Below are positions 1 through 7,756 of a DNA stretch of 53,796 bases, piece by piece (the stretch's first letter is position 1; the number at the start of each line of letters is the position of its first letter). The position numbers and the translations under genes were made by a program. The notes under the pieces were generated by a model. It was not told the origin of the DNA, searched no databases, and was given only the letters and a program-made list of their open reading frames with translations. Source of the stretch: Natrialba chahannaoensis JCM 10990 (GTDB lineage: Archaea > Halobacteriota > Halobacteria > Halobacteriales > Natrialbaceae); the NCBI RefSeq assembly GCF_000337135.1, contig NZ_AOIN01000044.1, forward strand, positions 84,014 to 137,809, written 5' to 3'.

Positions 1-20
1 GAGATGTGTATAAGAGACAG
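1..20. other. Tn5/Nextera mosaic-end adapter (artefact)
   Basis: Bases 2-20 match exactly the 19-bp hyperactive Tn5 mosaic end used in Nextera libraries. It sits at the extreme edge of the sequence, directly fused to an ongoing reading frame. It is therefore library adapter left in the assembly, not host DNA. Confidence 0.95.
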
Positions 21-22
21 CC

Positions 23-112
23 CTGCAGACGATCGGCGTCTACATCGCCGTGGCCGGTGTCTTCGTCCACGTGCTGCAGCTGGTGTTGCGGTACGTGCTC
101 TCCCAGGAGTAA
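23..112 (+). CDS. C-terminal end of a membrane protein (partial)
   Basis: Only the last 29 codons are present, because the gene is cut by the contig edge and adapter. The visible peptide has one hydrophobic segment (GVYIAVAGVFVHVLQLVL), a short RYVLSQE tail and a TAA stop at 110-112. Codon use is like the neighbours. The family cannot be named from so little; a small multi-pass or tail-anchored membrane protein is likely. Confidence 0.55.
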   Translation: MQTIGVYIAVAGVFVHVLQLVLRYVLSQE

Positions 113-159
113 TCTTTTAGCGGTTCTCACACAGTCTTCGGCAGAGTGGAGTGAACTTC

Positions 160-1419
160 TCAGGCGTCGCCGTTCGCGTCAGCTTCGCCCTCCTCGTCTT
201 CAGTCTCTTCTACCATCTCCTCGGATTCCACTACGTCGCGGAACGCATCGAGAATCACCTGCTTCGTCACCGCACCGCGGGAGGTCCAGTGATTCGCGTA
301 GTCGAGCATGTCGTTGTAGATATCTGGCTTACAGCCCGCCGCCTTCGGATGCCCGCCACCGTTTACCTTCCCCGCGACCTCGTGACAGCGGTCGAACTCG
401 TCCGTGCCGCGGATCGACGCCGAGCCCGCGGGCTTGACGATCACCGAGGCGTCGGCACCGTCCTCGCGCATCGCCTCTGCCACCTCGTTCTGCGAACATC
501 TGCCGTAGGTGATCCCCACCGTATAGTCGCCGATCTCGCGGAACTCCGCGCGACCGATCGCCTGGTCGATCAACTGCTTCTTCTCGATTCGACGTTCGGC
601 GATGAACTCCTCGGCCCACGCCGGCAGATCGACGCCGTACTCGCGGACGACCTCGACGTACTCCGCCGGATCCGTCCAGTAGGCGTAATCCGCTAAATCG
701 TCGCTGCGCGGATCCTCGCGCAGCCAGAGGTCGTGATCCCGGGTGACCGCTGCGAGCTCCTCGTACATCGAATCGAACTCGTACTCGAGTGACCGATAGA
801 CAACATCGGCGCTGCACTCTTCGTCGGAGTCGCCGACGACGAGTTCAACACCGGCGTCGCGAACCGAGTCAGCGACGTCGTCGCCCCACTGGTGGTGGTC
901 GTACCAGGCGACGCTGTCGGCGGTGCCGAGTGCGGCATCGAGTTCGTCGTCGACGTACTCGTAGCGGTCGGGACAGAGGTCACAGACGAAGAGGTCGATA
1001 CCGTCGTCGCCGAATTCGGCGACGCGAGCAAGGGCGTCCTCGACGTTGTGCGGGCTGGCGGGGACAAGCGCGACCGAGTGGGGTGTTGGCTCGGGCTCCT
1101 CGAGTGGGTCGTCGCCGGTGGCGATCGCGATGTTCTCCTCGTCGGCGTCGTTCGCTTCGGTGTCTTCGGTGTCCTCGGTGTCGTCCGGCTCCGGCACGGC
1201 CTGCACGTCGTCGTACGCCTCGCGAATCAGTGCGACGCAGGCGAGGCCGTCTGCGTCGGCGTCGGCGATGACTGCGACATCCGCGCCCTCGAGTGCCGCC
1301 TGAGTCTGTTCGTCTTCGAAGTCCTCCTCGAGCTCGTCCGGGAGAAAGAAGCCGGTGCCCGGGAGGACAGACTTGCGAGCGATCGGGAGCTCGCCGCTGT
1401 CGATGAGTTCGTCGAACAT
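160..1419 (-). CDS. DHH/DHHA1-family phosphoesterase
   Basis: The 419-aa protein has the two halves of the DHH superfamily. An N-terminal metal-binding half carries DADADG at about residues 53-58 and the DHH triad at 174-176. A C-terminal DHHA1-type half has a GGGHPKAAG motif near residue 353. Such proteins are metal-dependent phosphodiesterases or exonucleases (RecJ, NrnA and cyclic-dinucleotide phosphodiesterase relatives). The haloarchaeal subgroup has no single agreed substrate. An acidic low-complexity insert lies at about residues 76-112 and the C-terminus is very acidic, as expected for a cytoplasmic halophilic protein. It stands alone on its strand and starts with ATG. Confidence 0.88.
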   Translation of the reverse strand: MFDELIDSGELPIARKSVLPGTGFFLPDELEEDFEDEQTQAALEGADVAVIADADADGLACVALIREAYDDVQAVPEPDDTEDTEDTEANDADEENIAIATGDDPLEEPEPTPHSVALVPASPHNVEDALARVAEFGDDGIDLFVCDLCPDRYEYVDDELDAALGTADSVAWYDHHQWGDDVADSVRDAGVELVVGDSDEECSADVVYRSLEYEFDSMYEELAAVTRDHDLWLREDPRSDDLADYAYWTDPAEYVEVVREYGVDLPAWAEEFIAERRIEKKQLIDQAIGRAEFREIGDYTVGITYGRCSQNEVAEAMREDGADASVIVKPAGSASIRGTDEFDRCHEVAGKVNGGGHPKAAGCKPDIYNDMLDYANHWTSRGAVTKQVILDAFRDVVESEEMVEETEDEEGEADANGDA

Positions 1420-1627
1420 ACCGGAACTGGGTGAGCGGGCGGGAAGTAACCGCCGGTCTTGGGTGGCTGTGGTCGATGCTGTGCTGTAGTCGGCTCTCGT
1501 CTAGTAGATCCGAGTCGCGTATTGACAAGCCGGTTCTTTGTTTCAGTGTAATTTACGAAACCTGCGTTCAGTATAGGGCAAGCAAGTAATAGAGTAGCAG
1601 CCAGTTTCACTGAAGGCGCGTTAGACT

Positions 1628-2101
1628 TCACTGATCCTGTTCGTACCCACGAGAACTCATACCATCGAGGAACGCTTTTGAGGCTCGGAACAGGACAACG
1701 AGCGCCGCGAGGCCGGCAAGCGCACCGAATACAGCCTGTGGTAATGGTCCCGTGCGCACGAGTACGACCCCAGCCCAGACAGCACCGATTAGAACGCTGG
1801 TTGCAGCCACAGCAAACACTAGATACCGCATGAGAGCGATCCGTGGTAATCCTCGTCCAAGCGCGTCAATCCCGTTTAGTTGGAGTGCAGTGGCTTCGGC
1901 AGCCAGTTGTAACCCAAAGACGAGTGAGACTACGAGGATGGGGATCGAACCGGGGACGGTAGCCAGCGACTCCAGACCGAGCGTTTCGGCCACGGAACTG
2001 AGAATCGCAGCGAGAATCGTTGCGACTGGAAAGCCGATCAGGATCACGGCACCGACGTACGTCGCGGTTGTAGTCAACAGAGACCGGTTCGAGACAGACA
2101 C
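1628..2101 (-). CDS. Four-helix membrane protein, function unknown
   Basis: The 157-aa protein starts with GTG and has about four hydrophobic segments, at residues 12-33, 50-70, 92-113 and 119-140. It ends in a short polar tail. No catalytic motif is visible and I do not recognise the family. It is separated by about 200 bp from both neighbours, so it is probably transcribed alone. Composition is like the surrounding genes. Confidence 0.65.
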   Translation of the reverse strand: MSVSNRSLLTTTATYVGAVILIGFPVATILAAILSSVAETLGLESLATVPGSIPILVVSLVFGLQLAAEATALQLNGIDALGRGLPRIALMRYLVFAVAATSVLIGAVWAGVVLVRTGPLPQAVFGALAGLAALVVLFRASKAFLDGMSSRGYEQDQ

Positions 2102-2295
2102 GTGCTATGGTTCGACTGTCACCAATTAATGATAGTGTTGCAATTGGATTTTCGGCCGGATGTGACTGAGGTGTGATGGGTCGGTAAGATCTAGCAACCG
2201 CAAGGAGCGGCCAACGTTCCATTCGCACATGCGGTGACCGTACTACCTAATTCACCTCCAGAAAGGTTCTGTCAACAACACACCACCAGCCGCTG

Positions 2296-2757
2296 TTAGG
2301 CCACGGCAGCCGCATCGTCTCCGCTCTCAGCCATCGACTCGAGTTGACGCACAGTCAACACTGGGGCGGGTGAGGTACGGACGATGCGCTCGGCGACGCT
2401 GCCGAGGAGCAGGCGGTTCTCACCGTGGCGGCCGCGGGTACCGGTTGCGACGAGATCGGCATCGACCTCGCGGGCGTACTCACAGATTTCGGCGGCAGGA
2501 CGCCCCTCCCGCGCCGCAGTCGTGATCTCGCGAGCCGTCCGTCCCTCGACGGTGGCAACTGCGGCGTCGGCGGTTGTCTCGAGTGCGGTGCGCAGTTCCT
2601 CGCGGAGCTGTTGGGGTGAGGCGTCGACCTCGCTGGCGTCGACGACCGAGAGAGCGTGGACCTCGGCGTCGAATCGGTCTGCCAGATCGAGCGCGACATC
2701 GATGGCGCGGCTGACGCTATCGGAGCCGTCCGTGGCGACGACGACCGTGTCGAACAT
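2296..2757 (-). CDS. Universal stress protein, UspA family (ATP-binding type)
   Basis: This 153-aa protein has the single Usp alpha/beta fold. The N-terminal strand ends in VVATDGSDSV, which carries the conserved nucleotide-contacting Asp. The C-terminal loop GTRGRHGENRLLLGS fits the G-x2-G-x9-G-S ATP-binding signature. Usp proteins are small cytoplasmic dimers linked to stress survival. A short Ala/Asp-rich tail follows the last strand. It is one of four Usp-family genes in the window and, with the two at 3.7 and 4.8 kb, forms a loose cluster. ATG start. Confidence 0.93.
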   Translation of the reverse strand: MFDTVVVATDGSDSVSRAIDVALDLADRFDAEVHALSVVDASEVDASPQQLREELRTALETTADAAVATVEGRTAREITTAAREGRPAAEICEYAREVDADLVATGTRGRHGENRLLLGSVAERIVRTSPAPVLTVRQLESMAESGDDAAAVA

Positions 2758-2834
2758 GGCCGATGATTGGGTGGCCGTCGCTATAAACCCTCACGGCGGC
2801 TGACCGTCGATGGGGGTTGTTAGCCGTCGTTTCC

Positions 2835-2888
2835 GTCTTCGTCTCCGTCTTAGTCTTCGTCTCCGTCTTAGTCGTCGTCTCCGTCTTC
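2835..2888. repeat. 18-bp tandem repeat spanning the lrp stop codon
   Basis: Two perfect 18-bp units (gtcttcgtctccgtctta, at 2835-2852 and 2853-2870) are followed by a third diverged copy. The TTA in the second unit, read on the minus strand, is the stop codon of the regulator gene that ends at 2868. Repeat slippage would therefore change or extend its acidic C-terminus. Confidence 0.8.
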
Positions 2889-3431
2889 GCCGTGACTCTC
2901 GACCGCAACCTCAGCATCCGTCAACGCGCGGACGAGCGTCTCGTACTCGAAATCGTTGATTGGCAGCGGTTCGTTCTTGAGCGTCGTGATGACGAACTTC
3001 GAACTCGTGCGCCGAATCTCGTCGATCGCCTCGTAGTCCGCAACTAGCGATTCGACCATCTGCCGGTTCGGTACGTGTGCGATGACGACAAAGTCGGTCT
3101 CGCCCATCGTGAAGTGAACCTGATTGACACCCTCGATTGCGGTGAGCTTCTCGCCTACTGTCTGGTGGTACCCCTCGTCGAACTCTGCCCACACCTCCGA
3201 GATGAGGGTGATCGACAGCCCCAGTCTCTCGAGGTTCATATCGTAGCGGTCGTTCTCGAGTACCCCCGCGTCCTGCAGTTGGTCGAGGCGGTAGTGGACC
3301 GTGGATTTGGGGATGCCTGTCTCCTGGTGGATCTTGTCGGGGCTGGTAACGCCCTTCGCGGCAACCGCTTTGAGAATTTGAATGTCCTTTTCGTCGAGGT
3401 CGGCTGTATCGCGTCCCATGTCGTCGCTCAT
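2868..3431 (-). CDS. Lrp/AsnC-family transcriptional regulator
   Basis: This 187-aa protein begins MSDDMGRD. A winged helix-turn-helix at about residues 12-55 includes ILKAVAAKGVTSPDK and the recognition helix around IPKSTVHYRLDQL. A C-terminal alpha/beta RAM-type ligand and oligomerisation domain follows (about 70-170). Family members are DNA-binding octamers or dimers sensing amino acids or other small metabolites. Internal ATG 3431 is preferred over an upstream in-frame start at 3539, because the extra 36 residues are basic, Pro/His-rich and unlike the protein. It is divergent from the Usp gene at 3693, so their 260-bp intergenic region could carry its operator. The acidic tail sits in a tandem repeat. 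Confidence 0.9.
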   Translation of the reverse strand: MSDDMGRDTADLDEKDIQILKAVAAKGVTSPDKIHQETGIPKSTVHYRLDQLQDAGVLENDRYDMNLERLGLSITLISEVWAEFDEGYHQTVGEKLTAIEGVNQVHFTMGETDFVVIAHVPNRQMVESLVADYEAIDEIRRTSSKFVITTLKNEPLPINDFEYETLVRALTDAEVAVESHGEDGDDD

Positions 3432-3692
3432 TGTGATCACTCGCCGTGCACGTCCGTACTCGAGTCGGGCCGGCAGCGGGCTGCATCGGTGACTCAATGG
3501 TGGACCGTGCGTCGGTGTGTCTCTATGCTGGCGTCCCAACTGCTGTAACTGTTTCTCAATTGGACACGGTTCGAAACGGAGTTGTTTGTGTCAGGGACCT
3601 GCCCTGCTAGTGGTGGCTGTTGCCGTTAGCCCCTTCTAACACACTGGTCCTCGCCCGAGGGTTTTTGCCGACTGCGCGCACACCCTCCCCAT

Positions 3693-4160
3693 ATGTCCAT
3701 GGACGACAGCGAGCCGGTGACCGTCGATACCGTTCTCGCCCCCGTCGACGGAAGCGACGAGTCCGCAACTGCCGTCGAGTACGCCGTCGCGATTGCCGAC
3801 CGCTACGACGCGTCGGTCCACGTCCTTTACGTGCTCGGCCGCGGCGTCGTCCGCGGGATGGATGTCGGCACCGTTGACGAAGCCGCCGTCGCCGAGAACT
3901 CCCAGGGATTCCTCGAAGATGTTGGCCGGATCGCCGAGCAACGAGGCGTCGCGCTGTCGACCTCCATCGACGACGGCTTCTCACAGGCCCGCAAGACGCG
4001 CCATCCCGGAAACGTCGTTCTCGACACCGCAGACGATGTCGACGCCGACTTCATCGTCTTGCCGCGCGAACCTGTGACCGACGCCGCGTCGGCGGAGGTA
4101 CTCGAGAAGGTCGCCGAGTACGTGCTGTCCTATGCGAGTCAGCCGGTGCTGTCTGTCTGA
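3693..4160 (+). CDS. Degenerate universal stress protein, UspA family
   Basis: The 155-aa protein opens with the Usp strand VLAPVDGSDES and keeps the family length. In place of the C-terminal GxxGxxxxxxxxxG(S/T) loop it reads IVLPREPVTDAASAEVL, so the glycines that hold ATP phosphates are missing. It resembles the non-ATP-binding Usp class. It starts a plus-strand unit divergent from the Lrp-type gene and is convergent with the GNAT gene at 4197. An SD-like motif is not obvious, and the ATG lies shortly after an AT-rich stretch. Confidence 0.85.
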   Translation: MSMDDSEPVTVDTVLAPVDGSDESATAVEYAVAIADRYDASVHVLYVLGRGVVRGMDVGTVDEAAVAENSQGFLEDVGRIAEQRGVALSTSIDDGFSQARKTRHPGNVVLDTADDVDADFIVLPREPVTDAASAEVLEKVAEYVLSYASQPVLSV

Positions 4161-4196
4161 CTGGTGCGGTTACAACGAGAGGTCTGTCAGGGCAGG

Positions 4197-4784
4197 CTAC
4201 TCGAGTCGGATCGACATCTCTTGTTCGAAGCTCTCGGTGCCGGAGGCTTCGAAGCCGACGCGTTCGTAGAGTGCGATTGCGGGGTTGTTCCAGCGCTCGA
4301 CGGTGAGCCAGACGCGTTCGATACCGACGTCGCTGGCGTGGCCGAGCAGGTGTTTGAGCAGGTGGGTGCCGATCCCTGCCTGCTGGTAGTCCTGCAGGAC
4401 GAAGATGGCGAGTTCCCACTCGATGTCGCTGTTGTTCTCGATTGCTGCGGGATCGTCGGCATCGGGGACGAGCATTGCGTGGGCGATGACTTCGGTGTCG
4501 CCGTCGACATCGCCATTTGGCTTGTGATGAGCGATCACGTTGACGCTCTCGTCGGCAATCGTCTCGAGCCAGTTTCGGATCCGGTCCTCGCCCGTCGGTG
4601 GAATCCCCTGGGCGCGGTCGGTAGGGTCGAACTGGTCATACATCTCGACGACGGCGTCGAGGTCGGTCGTTAGTTGACCGGGTGCCCGAATCTCGATATC
4701 GCGGCCCTCGCGGTCCTCGATAGTCGACGGCGGCGACGGGAACGGTCCCGACGGCTCGTCGGGGTAGAGTCGCGCGCGCCCCAT
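4197..4784 (-). CDS. GNAT-family N-acetyltransferase
   Basis: The 195-aa protein carries a GNAT domain in its C-terminal two-thirds. Motif A appears as LQDYQQAGIGTHLL near residue 135, with the Q-x-x-G-x-G acetyl-CoA pyrophosphate loop. A motif-B region contains NPAIALYERVGFEASG. The N-terminal 40 residues are Pro-rich. Its acceptor substrate cannot be inferred. Its ATG lies 2 bp after the stop of the Usp-like gene at 4787-5155 on the same strand, so the two are surely co-transcribed and probably translationally coupled. Confidence 0.88.
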   Translation of the reverse strand: MGRARLYPDEPSGPFPSPPSTIEDREGRDIEIRAPGQLTTDLDAVVEMYDQFDPTDRAQGIPPTGEDRIRNWLETIADESVNVIAHHKPNGDVDGDTEVIAHAMLVPDADDPAAIENNSDIEWELAIFVLQDYQQAGIGTHLLKHLLGHASDVGIERVWLTVERWNNPAIALYERVGFEASGTESFEQEMSIRLE

Positions 4785-4786
4785 CG

Positions 4787-5155
4787 TTATCGCACCAGTT
4801 TGACAGTCGTCGGCGCGTTTAGCAGGACAAACTCTGTGATCGGTCCAAGCTGTATCTTCCCCATCGGGCTGAGTGTTCCGCCGCCGATAACCAACTGGTC
4901 GAACTCACCCTGTTCGGCGTGGTCGACGAGCGCGCTGCCGGGGTCGCCCTCGAGTCGGACGAGATCGGCGTCGACACCGGCCTCGGAGAGCAGGGAGTCG
5001 GCTTCCTCGTACATCTCGCCCTGGCTGCGTTTCGATTCGGGTTTTTCGAGAACGGCAACAGTGAGGTCGTCGCCAACGTCCTGAGTACGATCGATGGTTT
5101 GGCGGAGTGTTTTGACCGATTCGTCGCTCCCACCGAGTCCCACGAGTACGTTCAT
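4787..5155 (-). CDS. Small Usp-like protein, first gene of a Usp-GNAT operon
   Basis: This 122-aa protein is shorter than a usual Usp (about 140-150). It keeps the first strand MNVLVGLGGSDES and a last strand with GGGTLSPMGKIQLGP, a partial version of the ATP loop. The Gly-Ser step is replaced by Gly-Pro. It is followed after only 2 bp by the GNAT gene. Pairing of a Usp with an acetyltransferase recalls bacterial Usp-GNAT proteins in which cAMP or another nucleotide controls acetylation. Whether that holds here is inference. Confidence 0.82.
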   Translation of the reverse strand: MNVLVGLGGSDESVKTLRQTIDRTQDVGDDLTVAVLEKPESKRSQGEMYEEADSLLSEAGVDADLVRLEGDPGSALVDHAEQGEFDQLVIGGGTLSPMGKIQLGPITEFVLLNAPTTVKLVR

Positions 5156-5299
5156 ACGGACTGGTGTGCACCGGGGGACGAAAATCGTTGTGCCGTCGCC
5201 GATGTGCCGTCACCAGTTGGCTTCGTTGTCTCCGCTGTCCCTGTTGTTTTCGACGCTGTCCTAGTATAGCCGTGGTCGTAAGGGAAACCTACCGTTCGG

Positions 5300-5345
5300 T
5301 GATGATGATGGTGGTGCGGTGCTGGTGGTGGTGGTGGTGGTGGTG
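5300..5345. repeat. (GGT/GAT)n low-complexity tract
   Basis: About 45 bp of trinucleotide repeat (gatgatgatggtggtg, then a run of eight ggt units) lie 70-120 bp upstream of the AAA+ ATPase start. The tract lies between divergent genes, so it could affect promoter spacing. No coding role is seen. Confidence 0.7.
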
Positions 5346-5416
5346 ACGCCGAGAGACTCTCACACACGATGGACGTGACGACGCTGTTAAGACCGTGTGG
5401 TGAGTACGATGACCGA

Positions 5417-6856
5417 ATGAGTGATGCAGCGCTCGATGTCGTGGAGTTCCTGCTCACGACGAGCGTGTACTCGGACGACAGGACGCTTGACGAGAACGAC
5501 CTTCCGCCATCGTTCCGCCGGGTATTCTGGACCGGCGGCGTCGACAACGAGGAGGAAGACGAGGAGGAACAGAATCGCCGTCGCCACACTGGTATCAGTC
5601 GCCCGCTTTCGGCGACCAACAGCACTGCGCGCGAGGCAACCGGAGTTGACCGGCCCTGGGACGCCGTCTCCGAACTGATGTTCACCGAGCGCGACGAGTT
5701 CTCTGGTTCGCTCTCGCTTACACAACAGGAGATGGCCGAATCCTGGTTCGCAGAACGTGTCGACGCCGACCGGCTGCACGAGAATCCAACGCTCGCAAAG
5801 CACTTCGCGGGCCACGACGCCATCGACGGCGACGTGAGCCATGAGGAGGCCCGCGAGCGCAACCGGCCGATCCAGGCTGACCGCGTCTGGATCGACAGTC
5901 TTCTCGAGGAGTACTTCGATACCGAGGAGGACGAGGAGATGCTTGACCTCGTCGACGTTCGCGCGCCCGAAGAGGTCGACATCACGCTCGACGATCTGGT
6001 GTTGACGGACGGCCAGGAGGCCGAAATCGACAAGATTTCGAAGGCGATCGAACACCGCGACTACCTCGCAGAGATCGGCCTGCGCGAGATTGGGAAACTA
6101 CTGTTCGTCGGCCCGCCAGGGACTGGAAAGACTTCGACCGCACAGGCGCTCGCGCGGGATATGGACCTCCCGTTCGTCGAGGTCAAACTCTCGATGATCA
6201 CCTCGCAGTACCTCGGTGAGACGGCGAAGAACGTCGACAAGACGTTCGAGGTCGCAAAGCGTCTCTCGCCGTGTATTCTGTTTATCGACGAGTTCGACTT
6301 CGTCGCCAAGACTCGTCGCAGCGACGAGCACGCGGCGCTCAAGCGCGCGGTCAACACCTTGCTCAAAGCCGTCGACAACATCTCGCTGATCGACGACGAC
6401 GTGCTGCTAATCGGCGCGACGAACCACCCCGACCAGTTAGACGACGCAGCCTGGCGGCGCTTTGACGAGATTATCAACTTCCCGAAGCCGGACTACGGGA
6501 TGCGCGCGGACATCCTGCAGGTCATCACCCGCACGATGGACATCGAGGAGTTCGATCCACAGCTCATCGCCGAGGCCACGTCAGGGCTGACCGGCAGCGA
6601 CCTTCGGATGGTGCTTCGCGAGGCGGTACTCGAGGCGCTCACGGAGGACCGAACCACTCTCACGCAAGAGGACCTGCTCAACGCCGTCGAGGAGTTCGAA
6701 GAGCGGGATACCCTGAAGAATATGGACATGATCGAGGGCGACCACGACGCGCTCGTTGCGGGTGGCGATATCGAGGGTGCGGCGAGTGATGGTGGGCACG
6801 AAGACGAACACGATCACGATCACGATCACGACCACGATCACAGTCACGACCACTGA
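5417..6856 (+). CDS. AAA+ ATPase with His/Asp-rich C-terminal tail
   Basis: The 479-aa protein has a haloarchaea-specific N-terminal half and one AAA+ module. Walker A GPPGTGKT is at about 232-239 and Walker B LFIDEFD at about 288-294. A sensor-1 GATNHPD and an arginine-finger-like AAWRRFDE follow. The closest known class is CDC48/FtsH-like AAA ATPases that remodel proteins. The last 30 residues alternate His with Asp and contain about ten histidines, which suggests metal binding. ATG 5417 (MSDAALDVVEF) is chosen over 5369 because the family-like sequence begins there. It is transcribed alone. Confidence 0.9.
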   Translation: MSDAALDVVEFLLTTSVYSDDRTLDENDLPPSFRRVFWTGGVDNEEEDEEEQNRRRHTGISRPLSATNSTAREATGVDRPWDAVSELMFTERDEFSGSLSLTQQEMAESWFAERVDADRLHENPTLAKHFAGHDAIDGDVSHEEARERNRPIQADRVWIDSLLEEYFDTEEDEEMLDLVDVRAPEEVDITLDDLVLTDGQEAEIDKISKAIEHRDYLAEIGLREIGKLLFVGPPGTGKTSTAQALARDMDLPFVEVKLSMITSQYLGETAKNVDKTFEVAKRLSPCILFIDEFDFVAKTRRSDEHAALKRAVNTLLKAVDNISLIDDDVLLIGATNHPDQLDDAAWRRFDEIINFPKPDYGMRADILQVITRTMDIEEFDPQLIAEATSGLTGSDLRMVLREAVLEALTEDRTTLTQEDLLNAVEEFEERDTLKNMDMIEGDHDALVAGGDIEGAASDGGHEDEHDHDHDHDHDHSHDH

Positions 6857-7207
6857 CTGCGCGAGAACGCACCGCAGTTTGTATCTGTCGTCGGATTCGC
6901 AAACGACTCGACACCCGACAGTCAGCGTTCCGTAGCCGTTGAGCTGGTGGCTGCTGTGTCGTTTTCTTGCATAATGAGTTATAATGCCTTGCTTTATAAA
7001 AGCATCTCCAATAAGATGGTTCTTGGGGAGACGCTATAATTCCGTGATTCTGCAACTGCTTGTCCAATTCTTCTGCGAGAGTCGGTGAGTCACTGATCCA
7101 ACGATTGACACGCCTTCGAGATTGGTCACGTTCTCGTGAACGCACACGTTGCTTGCTGTGTCGATAATCAGCATACCCTTTATGGGATGGCGATAAACGA
7201 TCTAGCA
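6857..7207. other. AT-richer intergenic region, no confident gene
   Basis: This 350-bp stretch has lower GC than its surroundings. It contains ctttataaaag at about 6991-7001, a possible archaeal TATA element. On the minus strand a 46-codon frame runs from ATG 7174 to 7034 (begins MLIIDTASNVCVHENV). Its composition is less acidic than real genes here and no family is recognised, so I do not call it a gene. A TATA-like cctttatggg at about 7176-7185 fits leaderless transcription of the next gene. Confidence 0.5.
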
Positions 7208-7681
7208 ATGACTGATGGGCTACGACCAGGCGAGCCGGAGTACGACGCTGACGGTCGGAGCAACCGCAATACGAACCGAGGCATGCGTTCCGGTTCGAAT
7301 CCTGCCAGTATCGACATTGATTCCGGTTCTAATGCCAGTCTCAGTACCAGTGCCAGTTCTAGTTCTCCTCCCGACCCCGCAGCGGCGTTTGCCCGCCAGG
7401 CACAGACTGAGTACGGCGACGCAATCGACCGTCTCATCGCGTTCGGCGATGCCGTCCAGAACAACCGCCCCATCCACGCCTCGATAGAACTCCTGGTCGG
7501 CGTCGCGGACGACGTCCTCAACGACGAAATCGAACGCCAACTCGAGTCGCTTGGCGAGTCGATTGGGATCGAGCACGGCACAGTCCTCTCGGTGTACGTC
7601 ATCCCGGCGAAGCAGTTCGAATCGCAACCGAATCACCCGCTGATCCAGCAGGCGCTGGCCGAAGGGCAGACGTATGTCTGA
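7208..7681 (+). CDS. Degenerate nucleotidyltransferase-like protein (MNT fold)
   Basis: The 157-aa product has a Ser/Asn-rich, probably disordered first 55 residues. Residues 60-157 look like a minimal nucleotidyltransferase domain (YGDAIDRLIAFGDAV, then IHASIELLVGVADDV). The usual GS-x(7-10)-DxD catalytic signature is not intact, so activity is doubtful. Leu/Ile spacing still fits the alpha/beta core. ATG 7208 is preferred because a TATA-like box lies about 27 bp upstream. Starts at 7187 or 7136 are possible. The next gene, a metallo-hydrolase, follows on the same strand. Confidence 0.65.
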   Translation: MTDGLRPGEPEYDADGRSNRNTNRGMRSGSNPASIDIDSGSNASLSTSASSSSPPDPAAAFARQAQTEYGDAIDRLIAFGDAVQNNRPIHASIELLVGVADDVLNDEIERQLESLGESIGIEHGTVLSVYVIPAKQFESQPNHPLIQQALAEGQTYV

Positions 7682-7756
7682 TCGACGGCGACTGCGCGGC
7701 CGTGAGCAGAAACGGTCGGGAGCGAGGTGTTTCACTCCAATGTCGGTGACCTCTCC

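Noticed and set aside
5152-6033. Long minus-strand frame opposite the AAA+ ATPase gene
   Set aside because: Ser/Arg-rich shadow of the coding strand, typical of high-GC genomes; the plus strand has clear Walker motifs.
7280-7310. tRNA T-arm-like ggttcgaatcc
   Set aside because: Only part of the T stem pairs, there is no acceptor stem, D arm or anticodon arm around it, and the bases are codons of the nucleotidyltransferase-like gene.
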